This document shows, piece by piece, positions 1-7,649 of a stretch of 19,498 nucleotides of DNA. Where the stretch lies: assembly GCA_017462125.1 (NCBI GenBank), contig JAFTRQ010000109.1, positions 1 through 19,498 on the forward strand. Direction: 5' to 3'. This DNA comes from Clostridia bacterium. Its GTDB lineage: Bacteria; Bacillota_A; Clostridia; Oscillospirales; CAG-272. The notes beneath the pieces were generated by a model. The model did not search any database and was not told the DNA's origin. It worked only from the letters and a program-made list of their open reading frames with translations. The first letter of the stretch is position 1; the number at the start of each line of letters is the position of its first letter. A program made the position numbers and the translations under genes.

Positions 1-810
1 CTCGGAACACTTGGCGGCGGCAACCACTTTATCGAGATCGACGTGGACGAGAACGGAGGCAAGTATCTTGTTATCCACTCGGGCTCTCGTAATCTTGGCA
101 CACAGGTTGCTGAGTTTTATCAGCAGATCGCCGTTGACCTCAACGTAGGCAAGGAGGAGTATTTCAAGCAGCGCGAGGAGATCATCCGCACCTACAAGGA
201 GCAAGGCAGAAGATGCGAGATTCAGGCTACCATCAAGGCGCTTGAGAAGGAGTTCGATGCCAAGGAGCCCACGCTCCCCCGCGATCTTTGCTTCCTCTAC
301 GGTTCCTTTTTGGAGGACTACCTCCACGACGTGGATATTTGTCAGAAGTTTGCAGAGAGAAATCGCGCGAAGATGGCAGAGATCATTCTTGAGCGTTGCG
401 GCTGGACTGCAGCTGAGACCTTCCAGACCATTCACAACTACATAGACGTGAATGAGATGATACTCCGCAAGGGTGCGGTGTCCGCCAAGGCTGGCGAGAA
501 GTTGCTCATTCCCATCAATATGCGTGATGGTTCACTCATTTGCATTGGTAAGGGCAATGAGGATTGGAACTGCTCCGCACCTCACGGTGCAGGTCGTCTG
601 ATGTCCCGTTCCACCGCCTTCGAGCAGCTTACCATGGCAGAGTACGAGGCCGAGATGTCGGGTATCTACTCCACCTGCGTAACTCCCGACACACTTGATG
701 AGTCGCCCATGGCTTACAAGAGTATGGACGAGATCGTCGAGAACGTCGAGCCTACCGCAGAGATAATTTGCAGAATCAAGCCTATTTATAACTTTAAGGC
801 CGCTGAATAA
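1..810 (+). CDS. rtcB: RtcB family RNA ligase, 3' part (5' end outside window)
   Basis: The open frame enters from base 1 with LGTLGGGNHFIEID, a hallmark of the RtcB family, so the coding region is longer than the first internal ATG at 43 suggests. RtcB joins RNA 2',3'-cyclic phosphate or 3'-phosphate ends to 5'-OH ends using GTP and Mn2+, in RNA repair or tRNA maturation in the cytoplasm. The conserved GGGNHF and HSGSRNLG segments supply metal ligands. The C-terminal SAPHGAGRLMSR motif carries the His (codon 583-585) expected to be guanylylated. About 270 residues are visible, which is the C-terminal half to two thirds of a typical family member. The gene ends in TAA just before a strong bidirectional terminator shared with the convergent permease gene. 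Assignment to RtcB is firm; whether it acts in repair or tRNA processing here cannot be read from the sequence. Confidence 0.95.
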   Translation, partial: LGTLGGGNHFIEIDVDENGGKYLVIHSGSRNLGTQVAEFYQQIAVDLNVGKEEYFKQREEIIRTYKEQGRRCEIQATIKALEKEFDAKEPTLPRDLCFLYGSFLEDYLHDVDICQKFAERNRAKMAEIILERCGWTAAETFQTIHNYIDVNEMILRKGAVSAKAGEKLLIPINMRDGSLICIGKGNEDWNCSAPHGAGRLMSRSTAFEQLTMAEYEAEMSGIYSTCVTPDTLDESPMAYKSMDEIVENVEPTAEIICRIKPIYNFKAAE

Positions 811-811
811 A

Positions 812-846
812 AAAAGCTTCCTCGCTATTGGAGCGAGGAAGCTTTT
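812..846. terminator. Bidirectional intrinsic terminator
   Basis: A 15-bp perfect stem (812-826 with 832-846) with a 5-nt loop ATTGG lies between the convergent rtcB and AEC permease genes. Flanking A-runs on the left and T-runs on the right give a U-tract in both directions, so it should end both transcripts. Confidence 0.9.
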
Positions 847-847
847 A

Positions 848-1822
848 TCATATCGCAAGAATCCACTGCGCGATCATCATCGTCACGGGGATGGTCAATA
901 CCGCGAGCAGAGAAGAGGTGCCGACGGTGAGAGAGGAGTAACCCGAATCAAGCCCATAGTTTTCCGCCATCATCGTGACGGAGGATGCCGTAGGCAGAGA
1001 TGCGGCGGCAGTGACGAAGATCGCGTAAATTTCAAGCCCTTCAACGGGAATAACCCATAAGATCAGCTTTGCCAGCAGACAGATAAGCAAGGGGAACACG
1101 ATCAGCTTTACAACGTTGAAATAGTAAAGCTTCCAGGAAAGGAATATCTTTTTTGCGCTCTGTGTTGCGATCAGCGCGCCCGTGACCAGCACCGAGATCG
1201 GTGTGCAGAGGTTGGTGAGATATTGCAGAGCGCTTTGGATAAACTCGGGCAGCTCAAATCCAACCGCGGGGGATTTCAGCAAAAAGAAGATGATACCGAT
1301 CAGACAGGGGATCGTACCAAAGTTGAAAAACGCCTTTTTGACCGTCAATTTGATGTCGCTTCTGCCGCGTCCCATAATAATGAGACCCCACGTCCAGAGC
1401 AGAATGTTGAAGCTGATGCAGAGAAACGATGCCATAAATCTGCCTCTGCCCGGCAAAAGTGCCTCAAAGATCGGAAATCCGATGAAGGCGCAGTTGGTGA
1501 ACATCAATCCGAATTCCGAGAGCTTTTGCTCGTTGATATTCTTTTTCAGCGGAAGGGCAAATACGTAGGAGATGACGGCAAGCAAAGCGTGGAAGAAAAA
1601 GCCGAGCACGGTCATAATGATCGCGATCTTCAGATTCTCATCGTTGTATTCCGCGCCCGAAAGGGAGCTGATCAGCATAGCGGGCTGTCCTACCATCAGT
1701 ATCAGCCTTGAGAGCTTTTTTGAAGCGATGTCGTCAATGATTCCGAGCTTACGGCAGAGAAATCCAACCGCCAGAATGATAAACAGCGTAGCGACGACGA
1801 TATAAAGTTGATTAAAGTTCAT
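848..1822 (-). CDS. AEC family transporter (auxin efflux carrier-like permease)
   Basis: This 324-residue protein is almost entirely hydrophobic, with about ten predicted membrane segments in two halves, as in the AEC family (PF03547). It starts MNFNQLYIVVATLFIILAVG and has the family-typical features NCAFIGFPI and a C-terminal half rich in small residues (AAASLPTASSVTMMAENYG). Bacterial members are secondary transporters of organic anions such as malate or of amino-acid-like compounds; the substrate cannot be told here. It is encoded 36 bp downstream of the uracil-DNA glycosylase gene in the same direction with no terminator or obvious promoter between them, so the two are probably co-transcribed. 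A modest AAGGA ribosome site lies about 13 nt before the ATG. The transcript ends at the bidirectional hairpin right after the TGA stop. Confidence 0.88.
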   Translation of the reverse strand: MNFNQLYIVVATLFIILAVGFLCRKLGIIDDIASKKLSRLILMVGQPAMLISSLSGAEYNDENLKIAIIMTVLGFFFHALLAVISYVFALPLKKNINEQKLSEFGLMFTNCAFIGFPIFEALLPGRGRFMASFLCISFNILLWTWGLIIMGRGRSDIKLTVKKAFFNFGTIPCLIGIIFFLLKSPAVGFELPEFIQSALQYLTNLCTPISVLVTGALIATQSAKKIFLSWKLYYFNVVKLIVFPLLICLLAKLILWVIPVEGLEIYAIFVTAAASLPTASSVTMMAENYGLDSGYSSLTVGTSSLLAVLTIPVTMMIAQWILAI

Positions 1823-1858
1823 TTTTGTGTCTGTTCCTTTTTCAATACGGTATCAAAG

Positions 1859-2404
1859 TTATTCGGAGATCTTCTCCTTTATCCTCTTCATATCCTCCAG
1901 CATATCCTCCTTCTTTCTGGGATCGCGAAGAAGCGCCGCGGGGTGATAGACTGCGGTCATCAGATAGTTGCCCTTTTTGAACCATTGACCGTGCTCCTGC
2001 GTGATTTTGAAATCGGGCTTGATCAGCCTCATTGCCGAGATCCTTCCGAGACAGACGATAACCTTAGGGTTAATAAGCGCAACCTGCTCGCGAAGATATC
2101 CGATGCAAGCATCCTCCTCTGCCGGCAGGGGATCGCGGTTCTTTGGAGGACGGCATTTGAGGATGTTGGCTATGTAAACGTCTTCACGGTTTATGTCTAC
2201 AGCATAGAGAAATTTATCGAGAAGCTGACCCGCGCGACCGACAAAGGGAGTACCCGACAGATCCTCCTGCTCACCGGGGGCTTCACCCACGAAAAGCACG
2301 TCGGCATTTTCATTTCCGACACCGAAAACGCAGTTTGTTCTGGTTTTGCAGAGCTCACATTTTTCGCACTCCGCACAAGTCTTTTTCAATTCATCCCAAG
2401 TCAT
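1859..2404 (-). CDS. Uracil-DNA glycosylase, family 4 (Fe-S, UDGa type)
   Basis: 181 residues, starting MTWDELKKTCAECEKCELCK. The enzyme removes uracil from DNA at the start of base-excision repair. Four cysteines at residues 16, 19, 84 and 100 match the 4Fe-4S ligand spacing of family-4 enzymes such as the Thermus UDGa. The water-activating motif GEAPGEQED (about 40-48) is followed by GTPFVGRAG, and the second active-site motif HPAALLR is at 154-160. The frame stays open upstream to an ATG at 2584, but that extension runs through the mecA terminator and stop codon and has no family similarity. The ATG at 2404 is preceded by GAAAGG and gives the expected family length. It is transcribed from its own near-consensus promoter (2445-2473) and probably together with the AEC permease gene. 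Confidence 0.93.
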   Translation of the reverse strand: MTWDELKKTCAECEKCELCKTRTNCVFGVGNENADVLFVGEAPGEQEDLSGTPFVGRAGQLLDKFLYAVDINREDVYIANILKCRPPKNRDPLPAEEDACIGYLREQVALINPKVIVCLGRISAMRLIKPDFKITQEHGQWFKKGNYLMTAVYHPAALLRDPRKKEDMLEDMKRIKEKISE

Positions 2405-2444
2405 ATTTTTTACCGACCTTTCGATATAATTTACTGCTTTTCTT

Positions 2445-2473
2445 ATTATACCAAAAAATGCCCCCGATTTCAA
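2445..2473 (-). promoter_or_regulatory. Sigma-A promoter of the glycosylase/permease operon
   Basis: On the minus strand TTGAAA (2468-2473), a 17-nt spacer and TATAAT (2445-2450), with TGG just before the -10 (extended -10). The -35 and spacer lie within the loop and one arm of the mecA terminator hairpin. Confidence 0.85.
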
Positions 2474-2493
2474 GTGTCGGGAGGCGTTTTTTT
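2453..2493 (-). terminator. Intrinsic terminator of mecA, overlapping the next promoter
   Basis: GC-rich arms (GCCCCCGA and TCGGGAGGC, one bulge) flanked by A6 and T7 runs form a hairpin 12 bp after the mecA stop. On the minus strand it is followed by six U residues. The loop holds the -35 element of the downstream glycosylase promoter. Confidence 0.82.
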
Positions 2494-2505
2494 GAAAATA
2501 TTGTA

Positions 2506-3222
2506 CTATAATTGACAAAGCGTCTCGATGGCGCGTTCCCGACAGATCACTTTTCCGTGCTCGCTTATGTAAGAGGTCAGGCAATCGGGATTTTCCCGCT
2601 CACCGTATTCAAGAATGAAGGTCAGGCTGTCCAATCGGGTGTATGCCGACGTTCCCGTATCAAGCAGAAGTAAATAGCAATTGCCCACGTCATCGGCAAA
2701 AGCCTTGCTTTCGGGACGGATAGAAGCGCGGTTCAATATCTTGCACACCGAAAGCAAGCTTTCGCAATCGGGAAAAGAGAATGCGATCCTTCCGCCTTTT
2801 GCGTGTCGAGGTGCAGGCCTTCGCTCGTCCTTTCCGGGTAGAGTCATATCGGATTTCCCTTGAGTAAGCTCTCTGTATTCGGGTAATCTGCCGCCCTTTT
2901 TCGCCCTCTTTTCTGCGGAAAGCCTTTCCGTGGGAACCTGCTTTCTCTCCTCCTCGGGTACAATGCTTGCGTGATGCTCGTCGTGGCATTTGGTGACAAA
3001 CAGCTCACAGCCACCTCGCTTTGACGTGTAAAGCTGAACGAAGATCTCCTCGCCCTCGGTATTGAAGCCGATCTGCTCCCGCGCGTGCTCAAGCAGAGAG
3101 CGAATGGCTCGTCTTGTGGCAGGCTCGGCGCAATCGCTCTCGCTACCGATCCTGTATTGCCGCATATCACTTTCGCTCAGCATGATCTTCAGCTTTGTAT
3201 TACTAATCAGTATCAGTTCCAT
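2506..3222 (-). CDS. mecA: Adaptor protein MecA
   Basis: 238 residues. MecA-type adaptors deliver substrates to the ClpCP protease and activate ClpC. The N-terminal domain (about 1-85) shows the family pattern MELILISNTKLKIMLSESD, then RRAIRSLLEHAREQIGF and a conserved ELFVTKC strand. A charged, low-complexity linker (about 85-140) joins it to the C-terminal ClpC-binding domain, which has FSFPDCESLLSVCKIL, CYLLLLD, LEYGE and EHGKVICRERAIETL. The domain order and length fit MecA. The stop is TAG. The start at 3222 is preceded by AAAGGA, which lies in a tandem 16-bp repeat that duplicates the ribosome-binding-site sequence. It is monocistronic, with a terminator directly downstream. Confidence 0.88.
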   Translation of the reverse strand: MELILISNTKLKIMLSESDMRQYRIGSESDCAEPATRRAIRSLLEHAREQIGFNTEGEEIFVQLYTSKRGGCELFVTKCHDEHHASIVPEEERKQVPTERLSAEKRAKKGGRLPEYRELTQGKSDMTLPGKDERRPAPRHAKGGRIAFSFPDCESLLSVCKILNRASIRPESKAFADDVGNCYLLLLDTGTSAYTRLDSLTFILEYGERENPDCLTSYISEHGKVICRERAIETLCQL

Positions 3223-3227
3223 AATAG

Positions 3228-3265
3228 ATCCTTTCTTACTGTTATCCTTTCTTACAGTTATCCTA
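3228..3265 (-). repeat. Tandem 16-bp repeat spanning the mecA ribosome binding site
   Basis: Two adjacent 16-nt units (3228-3243 and 3244-3259) differ only by a two-base swap (TG/AG) and are followed by a partial third unit (3260-3265). On the minus strand each carries AAGAAAGGAT, so the mecA leader has two copies of its Shine-Dalgarno-like sequence. Confidence 0.8.
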
Positions 3266-3274
3266 TCTACTATT

Positions 3275-3303
3275 ATTATAATACGAACCGATGAAAAATG
3301 TAA
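3275..3303 (-). promoter_or_regulatory. Possible mecA promoter
   Basis: A perfect TATAAT on the minus strand (3275-3280) lies about 50 nt before the mecA start. The -35 at 17-nt spacing is weak (TTACAT, 3298-3303), so this is a tentative call. Confidence 0.4.
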
Positions 3304-3306
3304 CCC

Positions 3307-3504
3307 CTAAATTTTTGGTAATTTTCGCGGTGAGAATTCATTCCTCGATGGAGAATGAGCAAAATGCTTTACGTAGGCTTTATAAAAGGACGAATAATCG
3401 CTGAAGCCGCAATCGGAAAATACTCGGGTGGGGAGGCTGCCGCTGTCTATCAACTGTTTTGCTAAGATCATTCGCTTTTCTGTGACGTATTTGTTTGAGG
3501 AATA
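3307..3504 (-). pseudogene. AraC-family regulator, C-terminal remnant
   Basis: On the minus strand the frame between in-frame stops at 3505-3507 (TAA) and 3307-3309 (TAG) encodes NKYVTEKRMILAKQLID, then CGFSDYSSFYKAYVKHF and HSPSR. This is the second helix-turn-helix of an AraC/XylS regulator with its typical GFSD..YF.K.F....G.SP ending. Only about 65 codons remain. There is no start codon and no first HTH or sensor domain, and the homology stops just where the class-V aminotransferase remnant begins on the other strand. It is best read as the debris of a deleted regulator. It could once have controlled the adjacent glycoside hydrolase gene, since AraC regulators often sit beside such genes, but that is inference. 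Confidence 0.72.
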
Positions 3505-3721
3505 TTATAAACGCGGTGTTGTAGTTTGCGACAGACCGAAAACAAGCATATACGCCCGCCGCATCGTAGAAGCCTTGGGAATCGACGGCGCGATCCGCGT
3601 CTCGCCCATGCACTGCCACGGCAGGGAGGATATTGACAGATTTTTGGACATCACCCGCGAGATAGGCGGCTACGAATTGAAACCTTTGTTCATTTCGCAA
3701 ACAAATTATTATCCCAATTGA
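3499..3721 (+). pseudogene. Class-V aminotransferase (cysteine desulfurase-like), C-terminal remnant
   Basis: The plus-strand frame ending with TGA at 3719-3721 reads EEYYKRGVVVCDR, SIYARRIVEALGIDGAIRVS and EDIDRFLDITREIGG. This matches the end of class-V PLP enzymes (cysteine desulfurase or isopenicillin-epimerase-like), where an Arg-Val/Ile-Ser strand is followed by ..EDID.F......I. The PLP lysine region and the rest of the enzyme are absent. The frame continues upstream only into sequence that belongs to the AraC remnant on the other strand, so the upstream ATG at 3428 is fortuitous. The left boundary is approximate. The TGA stop overlaps the -35 box of the next promoter. Confidence 0.68.
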
Positions 3722-3746
3722 CAAGCGCTTACTTTTCTGGTATAAT
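3718..3746 (+). promoter_or_regulatory. Consensus sigma-A promoter of the glycoside hydrolase gene
   Basis: TTGACA (3718-3723), 17-nt spacer and TATAAT (3741-3746), preceded by TGG (extended -10). It is followed by a GGGGAGG ribosome site at 3766-3772, seven bases before the ATG at 3780. It matches both consensus hexamers exactly. Confidence 0.9.
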
Positions 3747-3779
3747 TTTTATAGAGCAACTTGGTGGGGAGGACTTGTT

Positions 3780-6599
3780 ATGAAATTCCGGATAAAATTA
3801 CTTTCGTTGATGTTGGCGATCCTGATGCTTGTGACGGCATTGGCATCCTGTGGCGGTGAGGGCGAGGAGACGACCGACGGCGGTGTTACAGAAACCGAAG
3901 CTGTCGAGAGCACTCCTGCCGAAACGAATAAGACCGAGACAGGAATGCAGGAGGTAGTTGATTCCGAAACCGAGACCTCGGCGGAGGATCAACCTGTAGA
4001 CGGTGTGCTTTTGTCATTGGATTTTAACACCGATCTTATGATTTACGAATATTTCTGGGAGATTGACGGAGTAGAAATGAATGATCGTCTGGACGGTGGC
4101 GAGATTATAGACGGCAGATGGCATTATGACGAGAACCCATTGGCATTCAAGGACGATTGCGGTATCTTTGAGCTTGCTTCCTACAGCGTTGAATTTGATT
4201 TCTGCTTTAACAGCTTTGTCAATAAGGACAACACGTCGATCTTTACCTTCATCACCGATAATGACGGTGTGCTTGGAGGCGACTCCAGCTTTTATCCTCT
4301 GAAGATGGATATGGATGGCAAGCTGTATCACTTCAATCTTAAGGCAGGTGCTGTGCAGATTGAAGCAGGGAAGGTTTATCACGTCAAATACGATATCAGC
4401 AGAGTGGACAAAAATGCGACCATTTATCTGAACGAGGTACTGCTTGCAGCCGTTGACTACAGTCAGCCGAATAACGAGTACAATTGCTTCAGATTCATGG
4501 ACGTGGGAAGAGGAGCGGATATGTGGATAGATAATTTTGTTGTCAAGGATCTTGGCGCAATGGTCGATCAGAGCACGCAGAATAAGCTTGTGGCGATCGA
4601 AGCCGCGTTCGTCCGCGCGGGATCCTATGCGAAGAAGCCGCAGGGGCTTGCCGACGGAAAATACGTGGACATCAAAGCCACCGAAATGCAGGACGTTTAC
4701 CGCGAAGGCCTTATTAAGTTTGATATCTCCCATCTGCAGGCGGGACAGGTCAAGTACGCAAAGTTTATGGCGCAGTACGTCAATATGAGCGCGGAAAGAA
4801 CCTTTGATATCTATTGGGTGGACTCCGATTGGGACAGCGAGACCGTCACCTATAAGAAGGTGCCCTCGGGAAAGCTGATCGCAGACAATATCAACCTTGG
4901 CGGAGTCGGCGCACCGCTTGAGCTGTCCGCGTATATTGAAGAAGCGATTGCAAAGGGGGATAAGACCTTTTCAATCAAGATCGTGCCTGTTTATCAGGAG
5001 GGTGAAGGGCAGACACGAATCTACTTTACCGCTGAGAGCAAGCCTTGTATTATGATCTTTGATGAAAGTCCCGAGAACGGATATTTCACAAAGCTTGTGA
5101 GCAACGAGGAAGAAAACGACAAGATCTGGAAATGGGCGCAGAAAATGTATGACGAGTGGTATGCGAAGTATCAGGCGTTGCCCGCGGTGAACGAGAACGC
5201 CGAGATGCTGCAGCCCGATCCCGCTCAATATATCAGAACGAGCTATGCTTCGAGCTATTCCGAAAACTATGCCGCAACCAAAAAGGCATATAAGACAAGA
5301 CCCTTGGAGGCGATTACCGACCTTGACAGCTATGTCAGCGACGAGGTAAAGAATGCCGAGCTTGACGCATACGGAGGCCTTATGGCAGAGAGCCTCAAGC
5401 AAAAGGCGACAGGCTTCTTCTATACCGCCAAAATCGACGGCAGATGGTGGATCATCGACCCTCTTGGATATCCCTACGTTAACGTAGGCTTGAGCCAGAT
5501 CGATTATTCCTTGAATGGCTCTCAGCTTCAGAAGGAAAACGCCTTGAAAAAATACGGAACGTTTGAAAATTGGGCGAAGGAGACCACCCTTCAGGTGCGG
5601 GATCAGCTTTATTTCAACAGCTCCTTTTCTCCCAGAGCCGAGATGATTGCCGTAAAGGACGGTCTTACTTATATGGCGCATATCAGCGTGATGGCAAGCT
5701 ACGGCTCGATCAAGGGCGTGAGAACCAACGGAAACGGAAGCACCGTTTTTACCGAAAACAACACGATGCCCGTATTCGATCCCGATTTCGTTGGATTTGC
5801 CAATAATTACGTGAAGGAAAAGCTTGCCGCGAACGCAAACGATCCGAGAATTATCGGATATACCTCCGACAATGAGCTTCCTATGGATATCGGTATGCTA
5901 GACAATTCGCTTGCGGTCAATCATACAAACCCCGCCAACGTTTATACCTATGCCTGCGCTTGGACATGGCTTGTAAATATCACGGGCAAGGAGGCACCAA
6001 CACACGAGGATATCACCGACGAGCTTCGTGACCTCTATCGCGGATTCGTTTACGACAGATATTTTTCTGTAGTGTCGGAGGCCATCGATGCCGCAGATGC
6101 AAACCATATGTATATGGGTTGCCGATTCCTCACAGTATCCAAGGATTCACAGTGGGTCTACCGCTTTGCGGCACCTTACCTTGACTGTATGACCATAAAT
6201 TGGTATTTCTGTTGGGAGCCGCAGAGCGAGGCGCTTTACGGCATTGAGCGAAACGGCGATATGCCTTTCATCGTCACCGAGTTTTATACCAAGGCGGGAG
6301 ATTCCGGATTGCCCAATATGTCGGGCGCGGGACTCTACGTAGCAACGCAGGCTGACAGAGCGGATTATTATGAGACCTTTACGCTCAAGCTTCTTGAAAG
6401 CAACAACTGCGTCGGTTGGCAGTTGTTCCATTATATGGATAATGATCCGAACAGCGGCACGAGCGATAAATCCAGCGTGGATGCCAATAAGGGTATCTAC
6501 AATAATAATTATGAGATGTATACCGTTTTCACGGATCGTATTGCGGTGTTGAATAAAAACGTTTACAATATTTTGGATTATTTTAAGAATAAAAAGTGA
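3780..6599 (+). CDS. Multidomain lipoprotein glycoside hydrolase, GH50/GH86-like (clan GH-A)
   Basis: 939 residues. The lipoprotein signal peptide ends in a lipobox (LASC, Cys24), followed by a Thr/Glu-rich tether (about 25-72), so the enzyme should sit outside on the membrane. Residues about 75-255 look like a jelly-roll, laminin-G-like domain. Residues about 270-430 match a DNRLRE/CBM96-type beta domain (YREGLIKFDISHL, YWVDSDWDSETVTY). Residues about 540-939 are a TIM-barrel hydrolase resembling agarase-type families: FFYTAKIDGRWWIIDPLGYP at the domain start, YTSDNELP with Asn698-Glu699 as the likely acid/base, and VTEFYTKAGDSGLPNMSGAG with Glu834 as the likely nucleophile. It probably cleaves a complex polysaccharide; the substrate is not readable. 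It has its own strong promoter. The last 85 bp before the stop are duplicated 985 bp downstream. Confidence 0.8.
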   Translation: MKFRIKLLSLMLAILMLVTALASCGGEGEETTDGGVTETEAVESTPAETNKTETGMQEVVDSETETSAEDQPVDGVLLSLDFNTDLMIYEYFWEIDGVEMNDRLDGGEIIDGRWHYDENPLAFKDDCGIFELASYSVEFDFCFNSFVNKDNTSIFTFITDNDGVLGGDSSFYPLKMDMDGKLYHFNLKAGAVQIEAGKVYHVKYDISRVDKNATIYLNEVLLAAVDYSQPNNEYNCFRFMDVGRGADMWIDNFVVKDLGAMVDQSTQNKLVAIEAAFVRAGSYAKKPQGLADGKYVDIKATEMQDVYREGLIKFDISHLQAGQVKYAKFMAQYVNMSAERTFDIYWVDSDWDSETVTYKKVPSGKLIADNINLGGVGAPLELSAYIEEAIAKGDKTFSIKIVPVYQEGEGQTRIYFTAESKPCIMIFDESPENGYFTKLVSNEEENDKIWKWAQKMYDEWYAKYQALPAVNENAEMLQPDPAQYIRTSYASSYSENYAATKKAYKTRPLEAITDLDSYVSDEVKNAELDAYGGLMAESLKQKATGFFYTAKIDGRWWIIDPLGYPYVNVGLSQIDYSLNGSQLQKENALKKYGTFENWAKETTLQVRDQLYFNSSFSPRAEMIAVKDGLTYMAHISVMASYGSIKGVRTNGNGSTVFTENNTMPVFDPDFVGFANNYVKEKLAANANDPRIIGYTSDNELPMDIGMLDNSLAVNHTNPANVYTYACAWTWLVNITGKEAPTHEDITDELRDLYRGFVYDRYFSVVSEAIDAADANHMYMGCRFLTVSKDSQWVYRFAAPYLDCMTINWYFCWEPQSEALYGIERNGDMPFIVTEFYTKAGDSGLPNMSGAGLYVATQADRADYYETFTLKLLESNNCVGWQLFHYMDNDPNSGTSDKSSVDANKGIYNNNYEMYTVFTDRIAVLNKNVYNILDYFKNKK
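6511..6595 (+). repeat. 85-bp direct repeat, copy 1 (3' end of the hydrolase gene)
   Basis: It matches 7496-7580 at 84 of 85 positions (T at 6573, C at 7558). Copy 1 runs into a TGA stop and copy 2 into a TAA stop at the same codon. The repeats flank the small lipoprotein gene. Confidence 0.95.
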
Positions 6600-6640
6600 T
6601 ATTCTGCTGAAAACAACGTGATAGGAAAGGAACAGGAAAA

Positions 6641-7474
6641 ATGAAGGCCTTGAAATCTTCGATAATTTGCATTCTTTTGTTAACCATATCGCTATCTTTT
6701 TTGCTGACAGGCTGCAATATTGATACTCAATCCAAAGAAAGACGGATATATGAAGAAAGTATAGAAACATTTTTCACGGCTCTTGATGGTCAAGACTTTT
6801 CTGCATTGAAATCGCTTTTTTCTCGCGCAGTTATACAGAGTGATGATGATTTGGACGAGCAAATCCACAAGCTGATGTCTATATATCCAAAAGACGAGAC
6901 AAAAATCTTTTGTGATGGTCTGCTTGGCGGAGATTATAAACAAGAATACGGTAAATGTATGTCAACAGTGTACACAACTTTTCCGATAGTTTGCGATGGG
7001 GAATATTTTTGGGTTTATTATGAGTTGGTGTATGAGGATGATTTTTCGGAAGAAAATATTGGAATAAGCCGCGTGTTTTTCTATACCGCCGATGAGTATT
7101 GCATTGCTTTTCATGATGATTCTTGGAAGTTACCGAAGGATATGGGGCTTTTGGTGTATGCTGATAGAAAAGTAGAAAATGAAATCAGAGCAATTAACAA
7201 ATTCCCATATGAATTTATACCCATAGCGAGAAAAATAGATATATCAGATGTTGAAGCATTTCTAAAGTTAAACAAAAATCTGTCAGATTTTACAAAGGAG
7301 TTTGGCGAGCCCAACGCCAAGGATTCTAATAGATATTATTACGAGATAGAGTCCGAGGACGCTGTCCGATATTTGGTAATTGGTATTATGGGTGAAGAAG
7401 TTTATTATGCAAACCTCGTAGGAGAATTTGATTTTATAAAATGTATATTTAGAAAACAAATCAAATATAGCTAA
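6641..7474 (+). CDS. Small lipoprotein, DUF5104-like
   Basis: 277 residues with a lipoprotein signal peptide (lipobox LTGC, Cys25). The mature part starts with a helical segment (YEESIETFFTALDGQDFSALKSLFS), then beta-rich sequence that is aromatic and acidic. The pattern (F.AL...D...LKSLFS, then D.DLDEQI..LM) resembles the DUF5104 lipoprotein family of Firmicutes, whose function is unknown. Its base composition is visibly more AT-rich than its neighbours and it uses AT-ending codons, unlike the hydrolase before it and the Asp-box gene after it. A ribosome site GAAAGGAA precedes the start. It lies exactly between two 85-bp copies of the hydrolase gene's 3' end, which suggests acquisition by recombination. 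It has no clear promoter of its own and may be read from the hydrolase promoter. DUF5104 membership is from memory of the pattern. Confidence 0.75.
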   Translation: MKALKSSIICILLLTISLSFLLTGCNIDTQSKERRIYEESIETFFTALDGQDFSALKSLFSRAVIQSDDDLDEQIHKLMSIYPKDETKIFCDGLLGGDYKQEYGKCMSTVYTTFPIVCDGEYFWVYYELVYEDDFSEENIGISRVFFYTADEYCIAFHDDSWKLPKDMGLLVYADRKVENEIRAINKFPYEFIPIARKIDISDVEAFLKLNKNLSDFTKEFGEPNAKDSNRYYYEIESEDAVRYLVIGIMGEEVYYANLVGEFDFIKCIFRKQIKYS

Positions 7475-7495
7475 TAGCGTAGAAATAGCAAAATC

Positions 7496-7580
7496 ATGAG
7501 ATGTATACCGTTTTCACGGATCGTATTGCGGTGTTGAATAAAAACGTTTACAATATTCTGGATTATTTTAAGAATAAAAA
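7496..7580 (+). repeat. 85-bp direct repeat, copy 2 (orphan 3' end of the hydrolase gene)
   Basis: It carries the last 28 codons of the hydrolase frame (YTVFTDRIAVLNKNVYNILD region) without any upstream coding sequence, and ends in TAA at 7581-7583 region in the hydrolase frame. It is probably the displaced original end of the hydrolase gene, now sitting before the Asp-box gene. Confidence 0.93.
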
Positions 7581-7649
7581 ATAAACGCAATGAACCGCAG
7601 GATCGGAATTCGTCCCGCACGGTGTGCAGTCTGTAAAGGAGTGTTTTTT

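Noticed and set aside
2512..2517. TTGACA on the plus strand at the end of mecA
   Set aside because: There is no -10 at suitable spacing and no plus-strand gene follows. It is coding sequence of mecA.
2405..2584. Upstream in-frame extension of the uracil-DNA glycosylase
   Set aside because: It crosses the mecA stop, terminator and the glycosylase's own promoter. The ATG at 2404 has a ribosome site and the expected family length.
3428..3500. N-terminal part of the plus-strand frame before the aminotransferase remnant
   Set aside because: This stretch matches the AraC remnant on the opposite strand, so the plus-strand reading is a chance extension.
6511..7580. Insertion-sequence target-site duplication explaining the 85-bp repeats
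   Set aside because: The repeat is far too long for a target-site duplication, and no transposase or terminal inverted repeats are present.
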